Shown: positions 45,896-55,706 of the stretch, in pieces
How positions within the stretch are numbered: position 1 is the first letter of the stretch
Layout of the letters: every line of letters starts with the position of its first letter
Source of the DNA: Anaerolineae bacterium
Lineage (GTDB): Bacteria > Chloroflexota > Anaerolineae > Caldilineales > Caldilineaceae
DNA: 64,000 nt
NCBI GenBank assembly: GCA_030432295.1
Contig: JAUIHI010000008.1
Span: 62,001 to 126,000, forward strand
Direction: 5' to 3'
Program-made: the position numbers and the translations under genes
Notes under the pieces: generated by a model
What the model was told of the DNA's origin: nothing
The model's input: the letters and a program-made list of their open reading frames with translations, nothing else
Database searches by the model: none

Positions 45896-46723
45896 ATGAC
45901 CGAACGATTTCAGATCCCCACCCCTACCCCTGGCCCCTATCCGCTGGGGCCAGATTCCCAGCGCCAGCTCGGCGTGCCCCAGGGCACTGTGACGAAACAC
46001 GAGTGGCGCAGCGAGATTTTCCCCGGCACTGTGCGGGACTATTACGTCTATGTCCCCGCCCAATACACCGGCGACGAAGCCGCGGCAGTGATGGTCTTTC
46101 AGGACGGCGCACGCTATGCGGATGTGGAGGGGCCGGTGCGCACGCCGATCGTCTTCGACAATCTGATCCACCGGGGAAAGATGCCGGAAACGATTGGCAT
46201 TTTTATCAATCCCGGCATCTTCCCGCCCACCGCGCCGGACCGGGAGCCGATTCGCAACCGCAGCTTCGAATACGACACACTCAGCGACCAGTACACTCGT
46301 TTTCTGCTGGAAGAGATACTGCCCGCGGTGGCCGCCGACTACCGGCTGACCGACGACCCGGAGCAGCGGGCCATCTGCGGGATGAGTTCCGGCGGCATCT
46401 GCGCCTGGACAGTGGCCTGGCAGCGACCCGACGCCTTCCGCAAAGTCCTCAGCCACGTGGGCAGTTTCACCGACATCCGGGGCGGCCACATCTACCCCTT
46501 CCTCGTCCGCCAGAGCGAACCGAAGCCGATTCGAGTCTTTTTGCAGGCAGGCAGCAACGATCTGGACCGACCCGCGGGCGACTGGCCCCTGGCCAATCTG
46601 CAAATGGCCGCAGCCTTCCATTCCACCGGCTACGACTACCGGCTGGCCTTTGGCGACGGCGCGCACAACTTCGAGCACGGCGCGTCGATTCTGCCCGAGT
46701 CGCTGGAATGGCTCTGGCGATAA
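45896..46723 (+). CDS. Esterase D-like alpha/beta hydrolase
   Basis: 275 residues. PF00756-type fold: YYVYVPAQYTGDEAAAVMVFQDG near the N-terminus, nucleophile Ser in ICGMSSGGICAW, acid in FLQAGSNDLDR and His in FGDGAHNFEHGA. No signal peptide. The family includes enterochelin esterases and feruloyl esterases; IFINPGIFPPTAP, then EPIRNRSFEYDT, is typical of the Fes-like members. Start from the ATG at 45896 with CAGAGGA upstream. A hairpin terminator follows. Confidence 0.85.
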   Translation: MTERFQIPTPTPGPYPLGPDSQRQLGVPQGTVTKHEWRSEIFPGTVRDYYVYVPAQYTGDEAAAVMVFQDGARYADVEGPVRTPIVFDNLIHRGKMPETIGIFINPGIFPPTAPDREPIRNRSFEYDTLSDQYTRFLLEEILPAVAADYRLTDDPEQRAICGMSSGGICAWTVAWQRPDAFRKVLSHVGSFTDIRGGHIYPFLVRQSEPKPIRVFLQAGSNDLDRPAGDWPLANLQMAAAFHSTGYDYRLAFGDGAHNFEHGASILPESLEWLWR

Positions 46724-46726
46724 TGT

Positions 46727-46774
46727 GACGGAGGACGATTGACGACGTTCGTCTTTCGTCAATCGTCCTCCGTC
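46727..46774. terminator. Hairpin after the esterase gene
   Basis: Perfect 19-bp arms (46727-46745, 46756-46774), GAGGACGATTGACGA words, directly after the stop codon. Confidence 0.6.
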
Positions 46775-46833
46775 CGGCCAAACCAGCAATTTTCGACAAT
46801 CGAACCCATCTCCCACCGAAAAGGAGTCACCCA

Positions 46834-47154
46834 ATGACCGAACCCACCCGCCTTCTCCGCCACGTCGTCCTCTTCCAATTCAAGGACGAGACCACACCGG
46901 AACAGATCGCCGAAATTGAGAGCGCCTTCCGCGCCCTGCCCAGCCAGATCGATGCCATCCACAGCTTTGAATGGGGCACGAATGTGAGTGTGGAAGGCAT
47001 TGCCCGGGGCTACACCCACTGCTTCTTCCTGACTTTTAAGAGCGAGGAAGACCGGGCCATCTACCTGCCCCACCCGGCCCACAAAGCCTTTGGCGCGCTG
47101 ATCGGCCCCCACAAAGAGCAGGTGCTGGTGCTGGACTACTGGAGTCAGACGTAA
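46834..47154 (+). CDS. Dabb (stress-responsive A/B barrel) protein
   Basis: 106 residues, one dimeric alpha/beta barrel unit. RHVVLFQFKDETTPEQIAEI, FEWGTNVS, THCFFLTFKSEED and YLPHPAHKAF are the family features. The role is usually a small catalytic or binding dimer; substrate unknown. AAGGAG lies eight bases before the ATG. A perfect hairpin closes it. Confidence 0.88.
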   Translation: MTEPTRLLRHVVLFQFKDETTPEQIAEIESAFRALPSQIDAIHSFEWGTNVSVEGIARGYTHCFFLTFKSEEDRAIYLPHPAHKAFGALIGPHKEQVLVLDYWSQT

Positions 47155-47165
47155 CCAGACGCAAA

Positions 47166-47220
47166 GAGGGGGGAGTGAAACGTGAAATCGCCATTCGATT
47201 TCACGTTTCACTCCCCCCTC
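47166..47220. terminator. Perfect 25-bp hairpin after the Dabb gene
   Basis: Arms 47166-47190 and 47196-47220, 5-base loop, flanked by GGGGGG/CCCCCC. Core AAACGTGAAATCG is close to that at 21588-21644. Confidence 0.65.
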
Positions 47221-47273
47221 CTCAACTCTTTTGTCCTTTTATCCCTTTTCTTCTTTACCGGTTAACCTGGTTC

Positions 47274-47302
47274 TGGAAATTCCCCGCGTTCCGGTGTATG
47301 AT
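47274..47302 (+). promoter_or_regulatory. Promoter of the MFS pair
   Basis: TGGAAA (47274-47279), 17-base spacer, TATGAT (47297-47302), 42 bases before the ATG. Confidence 0.4.
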
Positions 47303-47343
47303 AGGCGAATCGTTCCGCTTTCACATCTGCAGAGAGTCCCCCA

Positions 47344-48582
47344 ATGGCTGAAAAGCACGATCCCTACGCAGCGTTTCGCATTTCCGATTATCGTATTTAC
47401 GTCGTCGGCTGGCTGGTCGCCCTGATGGGAACCCGCATCCAGACTGTCGCCATCTCCTGGGAGATGTACCAGCGCACGGGCGAGGCCCTTTCGCTGGGGC
47501 TTGTGGGGCTGACGCTTGCCATCCCCACAATGCTGTTGGCCCTGCCCGCGGGCTATCTGGCCGACCGCTTCGAGCGGCGCAAGCTGGTGATGCTCAGTCT
47601 GGCCGGGATGACGATGACATCCCTGGGCTTGGGCTATCTCTCCTACACACAGGGTTCGACAAATCTGATGTATGCGATGCTCTTCCTGGACGCCACCGCG
47701 ATTGTGCTGGGCCGCCCGGCGCGCACGGCTATGCTGCCCCAGATTGTGCCTCGGGAGGTCTTCCCCAATGCGGTGACGTGGAATACGACGCTGATGCAAC
47801 TGGCTTCGGTCATCGGCCCGGCCCTGGGCGGTATCGTAATTGTCTACAGCGTCTCGGCCTCATATGTCATCTGTGCCCTCGGCTCGCTCTTTTTTATCGG
47901 GATTTTGACCCGGCTGCACTACCGGCCCGGTCCCCGCCCCAGCCAGCCCCGCAATCTGGACACGCTTTTGCAGGGGGTGAAATTTGTCTGGGATGAACGG
48001 ATTCTGCTGACGCTGATGTCCCTGGACCTTTTCGCTGTCCTGTTGGGCGGCGCAGTCTATCTGTTGCCCATCTTCGCCACGGACATTCTGAAGGCCGGTG
48101 CGACAGGCTATGGCTGGCTGCAAGCCGCGCCCGCGGCCGGTTCGGCGTTGATGGCCATCTCTCTGGTCTATCTGCCACCTATGCGGCGGGCAGGCCGGGT
48201 GTTGCTGGTCGCTATCGCTGGTTTCGGTCTGGCAACAATTATCTTCGGCTTTTCCACCTCATTCCCCCTTTCCTGGGCGATGCTTTTCCTCACCGGCGCG
48301 CTGGACAATATCAGTATGGTGGTGCGCCAGACGCTGACCCAACTGCTCACGCCGGACGAAATGCGCGGGCGGGTCTCCGCGGTGGGCAGCATTTTCGTCG
48401 GTGCGTCCAATGAATTGGGCGGGCTGGAATCGGGTCTGGTGGCCCAATATTTTGGCCCGGTCTTCTCTGTGGTGAGCGGTGGCATCGGCACGCTGGTGGT
48501 GGTCGCCACGGCTGCCCTGCTCTCGCCCCGGCTGCTGGCGGTTGATAAATTGCACGAGACAAAGCCGGAGAGGATTGGCTGA
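47344..48582 (+). CDS. MFS transporter (EntS-like)
   Basis: 412 residues, twelve predicted helices. WLVALMGTRIQTVAISWEMYQRTGEA and GYLADRFERRKLVML (loop 2-3 motif) match MFS_3 exporters. The next gene, another MFS transporter, starts two bases after the stop, so both are made together. Two unrelated MFS types in one operon suggest export of one family of compounds by two routes; inference. Confidence 0.85.
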   Translation: MAEKHDPYAAFRISDYRIYVVGWLVALMGTRIQTVAISWEMYQRTGEALSLGLVGLTLAIPTMLLALPAGYLADRFERRKLVMLSLAGMTMTSLGLGYLSYTQGSTNLMYAMLFLDATAIVLGRPARTAMLPQIVPREVFPNAVTWNTTLMQLASVIGPALGGIVIVYSVSASYVICALGSLFFIGILTRLHYRPGPRPSQPRNLDTLLQGVKFVWDERILLTLMSLDLFAVLLGGAVYLLPIFATDILKAGATGYGWLQAAPAAGSALMAISLVYLPPMRRAGRVLLVAIAGFGLATIIFGFSTSFPLSWAMLFLTGALDNISMVVRQTLTQLLTPDEMRGRVSAVGSIFVGASNELGGLESGLVAQYFGPVFSVVSGGIGTLVVVATAALLSPRLLAVDKLHETKPERIG

Positions 48583-48584
48583 GC

Positions 48585-49961
48585 GTGGCAAGTGAAAAAT
48601 TGCAGGCGACCAGTGAGTGGAGTCTGCGCGGGCTGCTCATCGGACTGATGATTCCTATCGGGATGACGACGCTGAATATGTCAATGTTCAGCGTCGCCCT
48701 GCCCGCTATCCGGGATTCTTTTGGCATTGCGCCGGATGTGGTGGCCTGGATCACCACCGCCTATAGCCTGCCTTTTGTCGTCTTTATGCCCCTCTACGGC
48801 AAACTGGGCGATGGCCTGGGCAAGGACAAACTCTTCCTGTGGGGAATTGCGCTCTTTATGCTGGGGTCGCTGCTCTGCTTCTTCGCGGCCACTCTGCCCC
48901 TTCTGCTGGTCGGGCGGGTCTTGCAGGGCGTAGGCACGGCGGGTATCAATCCCCTCTGCCTGGCGATCATCGCCGATTCTTTCCCCGCGGAACAGCAGGG
49001 CAAGGCGATGGGCACGTGGAGTTCGATTGGGCCGGGCGCGTCGATGCTGGGGCCCCTGTTGGGCGGTTTTGCAGTGGACTTCCTGGGCTGGAACTACATC
49101 TTTTTGATGAGTGTAGTCGCTGCGGTGATTGCCTTCTATTTCGTCAACCGCCACATCCCTGCCCTCCAAATCAGCCGTCCCCCCAATTTCCTGCGTGAAT
49201 TTGACTGGCTGGGCGTCCTTCTGCTCGGCGGCTTTCTGATTCTCTTCATCTTCTATCTCTCCAGCCGTGCCCTGACCGGTGTGGAACCCTTGCGGGATTG
49301 GCGACTGTTGGCTGCGACAATCTTCTGTGGGCTGGCCTTCTGGCTTTGGGAGAAGCGGGCCAGGATTCCGATCGTTGATCTGCAAATATACGCAGCCAAA
49401 AATTTTGGCACGGCCTCGCTGGCGGGTGGGTTGCGGATGTTTGTGATGGGCAGTATGAATTTTTTGAAGGTGCTCTATCTGGCCGATGTCTACGGAATGG
49501 ACGCCACCCGTCTGGGTATCTTTACGACAGTCTATGCCGGGGCGATTCTTGCTACCACCCGGCTGGGCAGTCAACTGGCCGACCGCCGCTATGCCCGGCG
49601 GGTGCTGCTCACCTCCTTCACCCTGCAATTGGTTATGCTGGGCGGGCTGGCGACAATGGCTCTGCCTGCCTGGGCCGCTATGGGGTTGATGCTGGGTCAG
49701 GGCATCGGCGCGGGTCTGGCCCTGGCTTCTCTGCACCGCATCGCCCTGCGCGATGTGCCCACAGCAGAGAGCGGCTCGGCTGCCGGTCTCTACAGCACTG
49801 CCCGTTTCGCCGGCAGCACCTTTGGCGCGGCGATTGCCGGGGTTGCCCTGCAACAGGCCGAGGTGGTGATGTCCCAGACTGCCGCCTATCAACTGGTCTT
49901 TGGGCTGGTGGCCGCGTCGTGTCTGGTTAGCCTGGTGGTTTCGTGGCGGTTGGAAAAATAG
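48585..49961 (+). CDS. MFS transporter, DHA2 family
   Basis: 458 residues with about fourteen helices, the DHA2 count. Motif C-like GIGPGASMLGPLLGGF (seen as SSIGPGASMLGPLLGGFAVD), and LYGKLGDGLGKDKLFL in loop 2-3. Proton-driven drug export is the family role. The start is a GTG at 48585, two bases behind the upstream stop codon, so translation is coupled. Confidence 0.85.
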   Translation: MASEKLQATSEWSLRGLLIGLMIPIGMTTLNMSMFSVALPAIRDSFGIAPDVVAWITTAYSLPFVVFMPLYGKLGDGLGKDKLFLWGIALFMLGSLLCFFAATLPLLLVGRVLQGVGTAGINPLCLAIIADSFPAEQQGKAMGTWSSIGPGASMLGPLLGGFAVDFLGWNYIFLMSVVAAVIAFYFVNRHIPALQISRPPNFLREFDWLGVLLLGGFLILFIFYLSSRALTGVEPLRDWRLLAATIFCGLAFWLWEKRARIPIVDLQIYAAKNFGTASLAGGLRMFVMGSMNFLKVLYLADVYGMDATRLGIFTTVYAGAILATTRLGSQLADRRYARRVLLTSFTLQLVMLGGLATMALPAWAAMGLMLGQGIGAGLALASLHRIALRDVPTAESGSAAGLYSTARFAGSTFGAAIAGVALQQAEVVMSQTAAYQLVFGLVAASCLVSLVVSWRLEK

Positions 49962-49993
49962 GAAGGCCCCGCTTTCGGAAAATTCGGTTAAGC

Positions 49994-50022
49994 TTGACAA
50001 GTGTTTTGTAATGGAGTATCTT
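49994..50022 (+). promoter_or_regulatory. Promoter of the DUF7718/DUF5647-like pair
   Basis: Consensus TTGACA (49994-49999), 17-base spacer, TATCTT (50017-50022). It rules out the in-frame GTG at 50001 as the start. Confidence 0.55.
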
Positions 50023-50072
50023 CCATTCATCGACTGTTTCGTTTGAATTTTAGCCCACCAGACGAAAATTTT

Positions 50073-50393
50073 ATGGGCGAAAAGCAATGGCTTCAAGATT
50101 TTGATACCGGTACTGACCGTTTGCGAGTCCATTTCTATACGGAGAGTGGGACGGTCGAAGCAATCCTCGTGGTTCAGTACGAGGCTTTTATTGACGGCGA
50201 ATGGCGACCTATCGTCCGCTATGACGAAGCACACGGGTTTTTCCACCGGGATATCCTTTCCCCGTCAGGTGAACAGGAAAAAATACCCGAATTGGCAGAG
50301 ACCAAAGGCGTGGCATTGACACAGGCCCTTGATGACTTGAAGCGAAATTGGCATGTGTATCGGAGGAGCTATGAGGCAAAGATTGTCCGATAA
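50073..50393 (+). CDS. Small protein, DUF7718-like (putative toxin-antitoxin partner)
   Basis: 106 residues. LRVHFYTESGTVEAILVVQYEA, then GEWRPIVRYDEAHGFFHRDI, is a compact beta-rich pattern I associate with DUF7718; the identification is tentative. The ribosome site is weak. It overlaps the next gene by 23 bases in another frame, as toxin-antitoxin pairs often do. Base composition is more AT-rich than the flanking MFS and nuo genes, a sign of transfer. Which partner would be toxic cannot be told. Confidence 0.6.
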   Translation: MGEKQWLQDFDTGTDRLRVHFYTESGTVEAILVVQYEAFIDGEWRPIVRYDEAHGFFHRDILSPSGEQEKIPELAETKGVALTQALDDLKRNWHVYRRSYEAKIVR

Positions 50394-50745
50394 CCCGAAG
50401 CATATCGAGCAAACAATCGACCGGCTCGGCGATTTCCTGTTGCGGGAGATGGCGACGCCCTCTTTGGCTGCGCAAATCCCTGACGGCGCGCACCTGTTCC
50501 ATGGCGCATACAACGACGCTGAATTGACGCAACAAAGCCTGAAACTGGCGGGGGATGTATTGCTCGGAATGCTGTTGGGCTACGTAGAGGATGCGCCACT
50601 GCTAATGCTCTATGAGTATCAGCCCAAACGAGAGAGACTGATCGATCTTTCCAGTGACGCCCACAAGCAGAGCGCCTTGAATTTGCTTGCCTCATTTCGA
50701 GAAGCCACCCTTCACGGCACAGCCCAACAGTTGATCGTCGCATGA
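50371..50745 (+). CDS. Small protein, DUF5647-like (putative toxin-antitoxin partner)
   Basis: 124 residues. MRQRLSDNPKHIEQTIDRLG, LLREMATPSLAAQIPDGAHLF and DAELTQQSLKLAGDVLLG recall the DUF5647 pattern. A strong GGAGGAG site lies just before the ATG at 50371, inside the end of the previous gene, so its translation may exceed that of the first partner. A terminator follows. Confidence 0.6.
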   Translation: MRQRLSDNPKHIEQTIDRLGDFLLREMATPSLAAQIPDGAHLFHGAYNDAELTQQSLKLAGDVLLGMLLGYVEDAPLLMLYEYQPKRERLIDLSSDAHKQSALNLLASFREATLHGTAQQLIVA

Positions 50746-50779
50746 AGATTCTGTATGCAATCACATACGTCCAGTGAAG

Positions 50780-50810
50780 GCAGGCATTACGGACGTCTGC
50801 TTTTTCTTTT
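50780..50810 (+). terminator. Terminator after the small gene pair
   Basis: GCAGGC/GTCTGC stem (one G-T pair) with loop, then TTTTTCTTTT. Confidence 0.55.
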
Positions 50811-50852
50811 CCATTTCGGGATTGCATAAGCGCGACTTGTGAAATATTCCAC

Positions 50853-50881
50853 TTGACGCAATCGCCCTCTCAATTTATAAT
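50853..50881 (+). promoter_or_regulatory. nuo operon promoter P1
   Basis: TTGACG (50853-50858), 17-base spacer, perfect TATAAT (50876-50881). Gives a leader of about 170 bases before nuoB. Confidence 0.7.
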
Positions 50882-50933
50882 CCTACACGCAGCCTGACAC
50901 CATTGCATACCTGCCCGGAAAAGCGCCGGAAAG

Positions 50934-50962
50934 TTGCATTTCTGTCCGCGCTACGGTATAGT
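50934..50962 (+). promoter_or_regulatory. nuo operon promoter P2
   Basis: TTGCAT (50934-50939), 17-base spacer, TATAGT (50957-50962); start of transcription about 90 bases before the nuoB ATG. Confidence 0.5.
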
Positions 50963-51061
50963 AGTGGCGTTTCCTGCGCAAGAGGGGGTATTTCCTGTGC
51001 AGGTTGCCCAGTGTACGGTTTTGTGTACGATGACGCAATGCATCTGATAAGGACGCAGACA

Positions 51062-51853
<792 letters not shown>

Positions 51854-51948
51854 TATTAGATATCAGATATTTTTGGAGTGGCGACGAGCCTTCACAGATA
51901 TCCAATATCTAAGACCCAATACCATTTGATATTGCAGAGAGGTAAGCT

Positions 51949-53781
51949 ATGAGCGCTACTCTGGTGGCAGAAGCCCCGGACCAAACACAGACTGGGACTC
52001 TTGCCGATGTGCTGCCTGGTGTGCTGGGTACTACATCGGATGATACGGATAAAGCCTATTTGGTTGCGGCAGACAAAATTCTGGACGCGCTGGCCTATTT
52101 GCGCGACAAAGAGGGATACGATTTCCTTTCCAGCGTCACCTGCGTGGACTATCAGGGCTACAACGGCAAGCAGCGTAAGGGTATCTCCGAACGCTTTGAT
52201 GTGGTCTACCACCTCTACAGCACGAAAAAAGGTGGCGGTCACGTCGTTCTTCACGCGCCTATTCCCAGCAACGATACGATTGCTTCGGCGACAAGCCTCT
52301 TCCCTGGGGCCAATTTGCAGGAGCGGGAAGTCTACGACCTCTACGGCATCAAGTTTGAAGGCCATCCCAATCTGCGCCGCATCCTTCTCTGGGACGGTTT
52401 CAACGGCCACCCCATGCGCAAGGATTGGAAAGAGGCCTATTTCGACGAGGATTCCAAACCCTTCCGCAGCCGCCACCCCAAAGGCAGCTACGAATTCCAC
52501 GAGGACAAACTACCCTGGGGCAAAAATGCCACCTATCCAGCAGGCTGGGACCCGGACACCTGGCAGGCTCCCGTGGCCTATGTGCCGGTAAGTCAGGCCC
52601 CCAAACATTTGGGCGAGGCCCATCTTGACACGGAAAGTATCGTTGTCAATCTCGGCCCCCACCACCCCAGCACCCACGGCGTATTTCGGATGCTTACCCG
52701 CATCGAAGGCGAGACGATTCTGGCCTTGGAACCGGAGATGGGCTATCTGCACCGCAATCACGAAAAGATTGGCGAGCGCAATACCTATCTGATGAATATG
52801 CCCTTCACGGATCGGCTGGACTACCTGAACTCCATGAGCAACAACTGGGGCTATGCCCTGGCTGTGGAGAAGCTGACCGGCATCGAAGTGCCGGAGCGGG
52901 CCGAATATATCCGGGTGATTATGGCCGAGTTCACCCGCTTTGTGAACCACACCTGGTCGATTGGTTTTATCCTCAACGACTTGGGTGCGCTGCAAACTCC
53001 GGCCCTCTACGCCATCGAAGAGCGGGAGATGATTCTCGATCTCTTTGAGGAAGTTTCCGGCGCGCGGCTGATGTGCAACTATCTGCGCTTTGGCGGTGTG
53101 GTGCGTGACCTGACCGCTGGCTGGCTGACCAAAGCCCGCTATCTGGCCAACGACCGTCTGCCCCGTGCCCTGGATGAGCTGGATAGAATGCTCACCGACA
53201 ACGAGATTCTCATGGCCCGTGGCCGGGGTGTGGGCTATCTGCCCGCCGAGGACCTGATTTCCCTGAGCGTCTCTGGTCCGATGATTCGGGCTGCGGGTGT
53301 GGCCTATGACATTCGTAAGGCCGAACCCTACGGCGTCTACGACCGCTTTGATTTTGAGATTCCCACCCTGCCCCACAGCGACATCTACGATCGCTACTAC
53401 ATCCGCCTGTTGGAGGCCCGCCAGAGTGTGCGCATTTTGCAGCAGGCCCTGGCCGACATTCCCGGCGGCGAGACAGTTGGTTTTGGCGATTATGCCTCGG
53501 CGACACTAAGCCAGGGCTTTGGCTCGATTATGGGCGGCAAGGGCGGTTATAATCTGCGCCCACCAGAAGGAGAAGCATATGCACGTGTCGAATCACCCAA
53601 AGGTGAACTGGGCTTCTACATTGCCAGCGATGGCAAGCCAAACCCCTGGCGGTATCACGTGCGCAGCCCTTGCTACATCAATCTGAACGCGCTGGGGCCG
53701 ATGAGCGTCGGCTACAAGCTGGCGGATGCGGTGGTCATTTTGGGCGCAATCGATATTGTGTTGGGCGAAGTGGATCGCTAG
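51949..53781 (+). CDS. nuoCD: Fused NADH-quinone oxidoreductase subunits C and D
   Basis: 610 residues. The N-terminal part (about 1-190) is the 30-kDa NuoC domain with [21 protein letters not shown] linker leads to the 49-kDa NuoD domain (about 220-610) starting at [14 protein letters not shown], with [12 protein letters not shown] and the quinone-site region. It forms the quinone chamber with NuoB. Fusion of C and D is known in enterobacteria but is not what I expect for Chloroflexota. Ribosome site GAGAGG before the ATG at 51949. An imperfect hairpin lies between nuoB and this gene. Confidence 0.93.
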   Translation: MSATLVAEAPDQTQTGTLADVLPGVLGTTSDDTDKAYLVAADKILDALAYLRDKEGYDFLSSVTCVDYQGYNGKQRKGISERFDVVYHLYSTKKGGGHVVLHAPIPSNDTIASATSLFPGANLQEREVYDLYGIKFEGHPNLRRILLWDGFNGHPMRKDWKEAYFDEDSKPFRSRHPKGSYEFHEDKLPWGKNATYPAGWDPDTWQAPVAYVPVSQAPKHLGEAHLDTESIVVNLGPHHPSTHGVFRMLTRIEGETILALEPEMGYLHRNHEKIGERNTYLMNMPFTDRLDYLNSMSNNWGYALAVEKLTGIEVPERAEYIRVIMAEFTRFVNHTWSIGFILNDLGALQTPALYAIEEREMILDLFEEVSGARLMCNYLRFGGVVRDLTAGWLTKARYLANDRLPRALDELDRMLTDNEILMARGRGVGYLPAEDLISLSVSGPMIRAAGVAYDIRKAEPYGVYDRFDFEIPTLPHSDIYDRYYIRLLEARQSVRILQQALADIPGGETVGFGDYASATLSQGFGSIMGGKGGYNLRPPEGEAYARVESPKGELGFYIASDGKPNPWRYHVRSPCYINLNALGPMSVGYKLADAVVILGAIDIVLGEVDR

Positions 53782-53794
53782 GATTTGAAGAGAA

Positions 53795-53845
53795 TTGCCA
53801 GTGAACAGTGTCGTGTCTCACCGACCGATTACTGTTCACTGGTAA
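53795..53845. repeat. Inverted repeat between nuoCD and nuoI
   Basis: 15-bp arms (53795-53809, 53831-53845) with one mismatch, of CCAGTGAACAGT wording. It may tune expression of nuoI relative to nuoCD. Confidence 0.55.
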
Positions 53846-53888
53846 CTGATTAATGATGACTCGTACTTCTTAAATCGGGAGTCAAGCT

Positions 53889-54782
53889 ATGTTTGGGACA
53901 GGACTACTAAAAGGTCTGGGTGTTACGCTGAAGCATACCCTGGAGACTTTTGCAGATGACCGGGGCAAAGTGCCGGATCGCTATCGGGACAGCATTGAGC
54001 TGGGCCAGGGTCGGCGCATTATCAACCAGCCCATCGACCAGGAAGGTCTGCTGACCATCCAATATCCTGAAGAGAAGCGGCAACTGCCCGAACGGTTCCG
54101 CTATATCCCGATGCTTATCTGGGATTCGGAAAAGAACGAAGACCGCTGCACCGCCTGCGGTATCTGTGCCAAAGTCTGCCCGCCCCAGTGTATTTGGATT
54201 GTGCGGGATTCGGACGCCAATGGCAAACCTGTCACTCGGCCCGCCGAGTTCTACATCGATGCCGCGGTCTGTATGAGTTGCAGCTTTTGCGTCGAGTTCT
54301 GTCCCTTCGACGCCATCAAGATGAACCACGACTACGAACTGGCCGTCTTCGACCGCTATCCCCAACTCGTCTACGATATGGAAGAGTTGACCGTTCCTCT
54401 GGAGTACTACGCGGCCCTGTGGCCAGAGCAGTACGCAGTGGAGCAGGAGAAGCGGGCCAAGGACGAGGAAGAAAAGAAGGCCCAGGACGAGGCCAAGGCC
54501 AAAGCTGCGGCAGCCAAAGCCGCGGCAGCAGCCGCCAAACCCGCAGCCGCTCCCGCCGCATCATCTGGTGGAGCAAAGCTCAGCCGCGCCGAAGAATTGA
54601 AGCGCAAGGCCCAGGAACGGGCCGCAGCCAAAGCTGGCGGTGATGGCGAAAGTGTCCCCTCCCCGGCGGCCAGTGCCGCGGCCGCGGATGGCGAAGTGGA
54701 CGCCAAGAAAGCCCGTATGGAAGAACTGAAGCGGAAAGCCCAGGAACGAGCGCGCCAGCGTAAAGCTGAGGCCGGCGAATAG
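53889..54782 (+). CDS. nuoI: NADH-quinone oxidoreductase subunit I with long charged tail
   Basis: Carries clusters N6a and N6b. 297 residues against the usual 150-200. First cluster C87-C90-C93-C97 (CTACGICAKVC), second C128-C131-C134-C138 (CMSCSFCVEFC), each completed as usual. Residues about 190-297 are a Lys/Ala/Glu helical tail that holds EELKRKAQERA twice (235-245, 278-288). The NuoB tail ends with a similar motif. A clean terminator follows, so the operon ends without the other nuo genes. Confidence 0.9.
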   Translation: MFGTGLLKGLGVTLKHTLETFADDRGKVPDRYRDSIELGQGRRIINQPIDQEGLLTIQYPEEKRQLPERFRYIPMLIWDSEKNEDRCTACGICAKVCPPQCIWIVRDSDANGKPVTRPAEFYIDAAVCMSCSFCVEFCPFDAIKMNHDYELAVFDRYPQLVYDMEELTVPLEYYAALWPEQYAVEQEKRAKDEEEKKAQDEAKAKAAAAKAAAAAAKPAAAPAASSGGAKLSRAEELKRKAQERAAAKAGGDGESVPSPAASAAAADGEVDAKKARMEELKRKAQERARQRKAEAGE

Positions 54783-54856
54783 CCGGAGATAGACGAGTCG
54801 CTTCACCGGCTGCTACTGATCCCTGGCATAGGACAAGAGAGAAATGAGATTGTCAG

Positions 54857-54891
54857 AGGCCAGGCTCACCGGTGTGAGTCTGGCCTTTTTG
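54857..54891 (+). terminator. Intrinsic terminator of the nuo operon
   Basis: 13-bp stem (54857-54869 with 54874-54886, one G-T pair), loop CGGT, then a run of T. Confidence 0.9.
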
Positions 54892-54893
54892 TT

Positions 54894-54902
54894 TGTTATA
54901 CT
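54894..54902 (+). promoter_or_regulatory. Extended -10 promoter of the UPF0173 gene
   Basis: TGTTATACT, an extended -10 (TGnTATACT) within the T-rich end of the nuo terminator, 22 bases before the ATG. A short leader results. Confidence 0.5.
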
Positions 54903-54923
54903 CGACGGAATGGGGGGGGAGAA

Positions 54924-55619
54924 ATGTCTGTCAAATTGACCTATTACGGCCATTCGACTTTTGTGATCGATGCTGATGGCACAAAGATTGTCGTCGATCC
55001 TTTCTTTGCGCCCAACAATCCTCTGGCCCCTGCTGGCGCGACCGCTGAGACAATCGAGGCCGATTTTATGCTGCTGACCCACGGCCACGGAGATCACGTG
55101 GCGGATGCGGTGGCGATTGCCAAACGCACGGGCTGTACGGTCATCAGCAATTTTGAAATTGTCGAGTGGATGGCGGAACAGGGAGTAACCAACGGCCACG
55201 GCATGAATACAGGCGGCGCCTACAACTTTCCCTTTGGCCGTCTTAAGTCGGTGGTGGCTTTGCACAGCAGCACAATGCCCGATGGCAACAGCGGTGGCCA
55301 TCCCAACGGCGCGATCATCAATTTCAACGATGGCACAGACATCTATTTTGCCGGGGATACGGCTCTGACCTACGATATGCGGCTGATCGGCGAAGCAGGC
55401 GGCGTGGACGTGGCCGTGCTGCCCATCGGCGACAACTTTACGATGGGACCTGACGACGCGGTGATTGCCGCTGGCTTTGTCAAGGCCAAACGGGTGATCC
55501 CCTGCCACTTCAACACATTCCCCCCCATCCGCCAGAACCCGGACGAATTTGCCAGTCAACTGGCGGATGAAGGGGTTGAGTGTACGGTGATGGGGCCGGG
55601 AGACGAATTTGAGATATAA
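54924..55619 (+). CDS. UPF0173 metal-dependent hydrolase
   Basis: 231 residues of the metallo-beta-lactamase fold. The metal motif is THGHGDHVAD (HxHxDH); further ligands are in LHSSTMPDGNSGGHPNG and FAGDTALTYDM, and His in VIPCHFNTFP. Length and pattern match UPF0173 (YtkL-like). The native substrate is unknown. Confidence 0.88.
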   Translation: MSVKLTYYGHSTFVIDADGTKIVVDPFFAPNNPLAPAGATAETIEADFMLLTHGHGDHVADAVAIAKRTGCTVISNFEIVEWMAEQGVTNGHGMNTGGAYNFPFGRLKSVVALHSSTMPDGNSGGHPNGAIINFNDGTDIYFAGDTALTYDMRLIGEAGGVDVAVLPIGDNFTMGPDDAVIAAGFVKAKRVIPCHFNTFPPIRQNPDEFASQLADEGVECTVMGPGDEFEI

Positions 55620-55635
55620 GGGATTGGAGAGTAGA

Positions 55636-55688
55636 GACTGGGGAATGGGGCGTTGGGCTGCCCATTTCCCAAGCCCCATTCCCCAGTC
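55636..55688. terminator. Hairpin between UPF0173 and DUF1858 genes
   Basis: Perfect 16-bp arms (55636-55651, 55673-55688) of GGGGAATGGGGC wording. Confidence 0.55.
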
Positions 55689-55706
55689 CCCCTCAAGGAG
55701 TAACGT

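Noticed and set aside
48681..50246. 521-codon minus-strand frame
   Set aside because: Runs across the DHA2 transporter gene, an intergenic gap and the small-gene pair; composition is unlike a protein and promoters point the other way.
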